A stretch of 8,687 nucleotides of DNA from Lachnospiraceae bacterium UBA7225 (GTDB taxonomy: Bacteria > Bacillota > Clostridia > Lachnospirales > Lachnospiraceae). The notes below the pieces were generated by a model that was given only the letters and a program-made list of their open reading frames with translations, made no database searches and was not told where the DNA came from. Below are positions 6,337 through 8,687 of this stretch, piece by piece. The position numbers and the translations under genes were made by a program. The first letter of the stretch is position 1. Every line of letters starts with the position of its first letter. The DNA is taken from contig DKTR01000029.1 of assembly GCA_002473385.1 (NCBI GenBank), positions 14,817-23,503 of the forward strand, given 5' to 3'.

Positions 6337-7272
6337 TTATAATTCACGCTTCTTTGTCAAGTTCTGCTGCACGCGGTTATACAGCTCCTGCGCTGCATTG
6401 TAACCCATCTTTTTCTGACGGTGGTTGACTGCTGCAGCCTCTACGATGATCGCCAGATTTCTGCCCGGGCGGATCGGAAGCGAATGACATACCACACGGT
6501 TTCCGAGAAACTCGGTGTATTCCTCCTCCAGACCGAGACGGTCATACTCCTTATCCTTGTCCCACTCTTCAAGCTTGATGACGATATCAATGCTCTGCGT
6601 ATTTTTCACAGCCTCCACCCCGTACAGGGTTTTTACGTTGATGATACCGATACCGCGCAGCTCGATAAAATGGCGGGTGATATCCGGTGCGCTCCCCACC
6701 AGGCTGACATCACTCACCTTCCGGATCTCAACCACATCATCTGAGATCAGACGGTGACCGCGCCGGATCAGCTCCAGAGCCGCTTCACTCTTACCAATGC
6801 CGCTCTCACCCATAATCAGAACGCCCTCGCCATATACATCCACCAGCACGCCGTGAATAGAAATGCACGGTGCAAGCTCCACGTTCAGCCATCTGAGCAG
6901 TTCAGCCGAGAATGCCGATGTCTCCTTGTCCGTCATAAAGACCGGCACGCCATACTGGATCGCCAGACGCAGGAGCTCTTCCTCCGGTTTCGTCCTGGTC
7001 GTATAAATGATACACGGACTCTTGTAAGAGACAAAACGCTCGTAGACCGGCAGCTTTTCCTCCCGCGGCAGCCCCATCAGATAGGTATATTCCACATATC
7101 CGACGATCTGCACGCGCTCTGAGGTGAAATGCTCAAAATACCCTGCAAGCTGCAGAGCCGCACGGTTAATATCCGGCACCGTGATGCGGATCTGGCTTAG
7201 ATCAACTTCCGGCGTCACATTTTTCAGATTCATTTTTTCTACCATTGTGGTCAGTGATACACTGCTTGCCAT
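6337..7272 (-). CDS. hprK: HPr kinase/phosphorylase
   Basis: HprK phosphorylates the regulatory serine (Ser46) of the phosphotransferase protein HPr, and reverses this reaction, setting carbon catabolite repression through CcpA in Firmicutes. The 311-residue length matches the family. The N-terminal domain covers about 1-130. The C-terminal kinase domain has the P-loop GESGIGKS at 155-162, His140 just upstream, the SDDVVEI segment (177-183) with Asp178 and Asp179, the HprK signature ELRGIGIINVK at 204-214, and the LPIRPGRNLAIIVE region at 265-278. The ATG at 7272 has AAGGAG (7281-7286) eight bases upstream. It has its own promoter in the 78-bp gap after uvrC and is followed by the glucokinase gene, an arrangement that places catabolite control next to glucose phosphorylation. 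Confidence 0.97.
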   Translation of the reverse strand: MASSVSLTTMVEKMNLKNVTPEVDLSQIRITVPDINRAALQLAGYFEHFTSERVQIVGYVEYTYLMGLPREEKLPVYERFVSYKSPCIIYTTRTKPEEELLRLAIQYGVPVFMTDKETSAFSAELLRWLNVELAPCISIHGVLVDVYGEGVLIMGESGIGKSEAALELIRRGHRLISDDVVEIRKVSDVSLVGSAPDITRHFIELRGIGIINVKTLYGVEAVKNTQSIDIVIKLEEWDKDKEYDRLGLEEEYTEFLGNRVVCHSLPIRPGRNLAIIVEAAAVNHRQKKMGYNAAQELYNRVQQNLTKKREL

Positions 7273-7307
7273 GTTTTTTTCTCCTTAAGTTAACACTATT
7301 TAAAAAA

Positions 7308-7336
7308 AGTATACCACACAGCGCCGCGAACTTCAA
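7308..7336 (-). promoter_or_regulatory. Sigma-A promoter of hprK (extended -10)
   Basis: On the minus strand, TTGAAG (7336-7331) is followed after 17 bases by TATACT (7313-7308), preceded by TGG, an extended -10. That is four of six at -35 and five of six at -10 with optimal spacing. Transcription would start near 7301, about 28 nt before the hprK ATG. The promoter begins 15 bp after the uvrC stop codon. No terminator is seen after uvrC, so read-through could add to hprK expression. Confidence 0.8.
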
Positions 7337-7350
7337 CGGCAGAAAAACGC

Positions 7351-8687
7351 CTAATGGAAAAAGTCGTATACCTTCTGCGCTGCCTGCCGGTTCATGCTTT
7401 CCGTGGAGGCAAGCTCTTCTATGGAAGCGTCACGGATCGCCTCCAGTGACTTAAAGCGGCGCAGGAGTGCCTTGCGTCTTGTCCCGCCGATTCCCTCAAT
7501 ATCGTCCAGCACGGAGTGTACCTGCTGCTTGCTGCGCAGTGAACGGTGGTACTCAATGGCAAAGCGGTGCGCCTCGTCCTGAATGCGCGTGATCAGCCGG
7601 AAACCCTCAGAGCTGCGTTCAATTGGAATTTCCTCATTCTGATAGTACAGCCCGCGGGTGCGGTGATTGTCGTCCTTTACCATACCGCAGACCGGAATAT
7701 CCAGATGCAGATCTTCCAGCACACGCAGCGCCACATTCACCTGCCCCTTGCCGCCGTCCATCATAATCAGATCCGGAAAACGACTGAAGCTGCCAAACTG
7801 TGCATTCTCCTCCTGCTCTGCCAGACCGTGCGCAAACCGCCGTCTGAGCACTTCCTCCATGCTGGCATAATCGTCCGGTCCTTTGACCGTCCTGATTTTA
7901 AATTTACGGTAATCGCTTGTCTTTGGTCTGCCCTTCTCATAGACAATCATGGAACCAACTGACTCAAAGCCGCTAATATTGGAAATATCGAACGCCTCCA
8001 CACGCACCACATTCTCCAGCCCCAGAAGCGATGCAATCTCCTTCATCGCGCCGATGGTCCTTCCCTCTTCGCGCTTTATCTTCTCGCTGTCCTGCGTCAG
8101 CACCATCCTGGCATTCTGCGCCGCAAGCTCCACCAGCTTTTCCTTCGTACCTTTTTTCGGCACGCGCAGATACACCTTGCCGCCGCGCCGCTTTGTGAGC
8201 CATTCTTCGATAATTTCCCTATCCTCAATTTCCTCCTGCAGCATAATCTCACGCGGGATAAAAGGCGTGCCGGAATAAAACTGCTTCAGAAAGCTGTCCA
8301 GGATCACGCCCGGCGTATCGTGCGGCGCAACGCGCAGATAAAAATGATCGCGCCCGATCAGCCGTCCCGCACGCACAAAGAATACCTGGACAACAGCATC
8401 CCGGTCGTCCGCAGCAAGTGCGATCACATCCTTATCCTCACCGTCACCGGAGGTAATCTTCTGTTTCTGCGCAATCTGCTTCACACTGGAGAGCAGTTCC
8501 CGCTGCTCAATCGCCGCTTCAAAATCCAGCCGCTCCGCCGCTTCATTCATCCGTTCCTCCAGCATTTTCAGCACCGGCTTATAATTCCCGTTTAAAAATT
8601 CGACCGCCTGCGCTACACGGTCTGCATATTCCCTCTGGCTCTCATAACCCTGGCAGGGCGCCTGGCACTGCTTAATATGATAATTCA
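7351..8687 (-). CDS. uvrC: UvrABC system protein C, C-terminal part (runs off window end)
   Basis: UvrC makes both incisions around a DNA lesion in nucleotide excision repair after UvrB loading. The window holds the last 444 codons, ending in TAG at 7353-7351; the frame is open to base 8687, and the N-terminal GIY-YIG nuclease domain lies outside. The visible start, YHIKQCQAPCQGY, matches the conserved Cys-containing region after that domain. Next come the UVR helical hairpin that contacts UvrB (around 8580-8480, DFEAAIEQRE), and the RNase H-like 5'-incision nuclease with FDISN (Asp codon 7989-7987), LIMMDGGKGQVNVA, VKDDNHRTRG and DEAHRFAIEYHR. The C-terminal helix-hairpin-helix repeats (DIEGIGGTRRKALLRRF and the segment after it) bind DNA. 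All the expected acidic and histidine catalytic positions are present. The frame has an internal GTG at 8574 inside the UVR region, which is not the real start. Confidence 0.96.
   Translation of the reverse strand, partial: NYHIKQCQAPCQGYESQREYADRVAQAVEFLNGNYKPVLKMLEERMNEAAERLDFEAAIEQRELLSSVKQIAQKQKITSGDGEDKDVIALAADDRDAVVQVFFVRAGRLIGRDHFYLRVAPHDTPGVILDSFLKQFYSGTPFIPREIMLQEEIEDREIIEEWLTKRRGGKVYLRVPKKGTKEKLVELAAQNARMVLTQDSEKIKREEGRTIGAMKEIASLLGLENVVRVEAFDISNISGFESVGSMIVYEKGRPKTSDYRKFKIRTVKGPDDYASMEEVLRRRFAHGLAEQEENAQFGSFSRFPDLIMMDGGKGQVNVALRVLEDLHLDIPVCGMVKDDNHRTRGLYYQNEEIPIERSSEGFRLITRIQDEAHRFAIEYHRSLRSKQQVHSVLDDIEGIGGTRRKALLRRFKSLEAIRDASIEELASTESMNRQAAQKVYDFFH

Noticed and set aside
5569..6342. 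Plus-strand open frame of 257 codons across the glucokinase gene
   Set aside because: It mirrors the ROK coding sequence, whose full catalytic and zinc motifs are on the minus strand. The antisense product has no motif.
8572..8574. GTG at 8574 as the start of a 407-residue protein
   Set aside because: The same frame continues upstream to the window edge with conserved UvrC sequence (YHIKQCQAPCQGY), so this codon is an internal valine and the gene is truncated by the window.

Overview
This window looks like ordinary chromosomal housekeeping DNA from a low-to-mid GC Firmicute, most likely a Clostridia/Lachnospiraceae-type gut anaerobe. The evidence is HPr kinase/phosphorylase next to a ROK glucokinase, a DUF1934 protein, a long class A penicillin-binding protein with a Cys-containing and Gly/Ser/Asn-rich tail, a Glu/Thr/Gln-rich lipoprotein, strong GGAGG-type ribosome binding sites and sigma-A-like promoters. 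The taxonomic call is inferred from gene content only. I see no mobile element, CRISPR array, tRNA, rRNA or convincing novel system.

Left block (1-2301, minus strand, transcribed right to left): yigZ (IMPACT family), then murI (glutamate racemase) from its own TTGTCA-N17-TATAAT promoter, then a DUF1934 protein whose ATG directly follows the murI stop codon, then the N-terminal 83 codons of a lipoprotein cut off by the window edge. Middle block (2302-5344): a short divergent regulatory region and one large plus-strand class A PBP gene. The divergent region carries a perfect 10-bp inverted repeat whose two arms are each an extended -10 element, one facing yigZ and one facing the PBP gene. The PBP gene ends in a hairpin with T-runs on both sides, which should also stop transcription arriving from the right block.

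Right block (5353-8687, minus strand): the C-terminal 444 codons of uvrC, then hprK from its own TTGAAG-N17-TATACT promoter, then a ROK-family glucokinase gene, probably cotranscribed with hprK. Functionally, hprK and the glucokinase connect sugar phosphorylation with carbon catabolite control. murI (D-glutamate) and the PBP (glycan polymerisation and cross-linking) both serve peptidoglycan synthesis but are transcribed separately.

All genes fully inside the window appear intact, with family signature motifs in place. The most interesting signals are regulatory: the symmetric divergent promoter, potential hairpins in the predicted 5' leaders of yigZ, murI and the PBP gene, and the shared bidirectional terminator.
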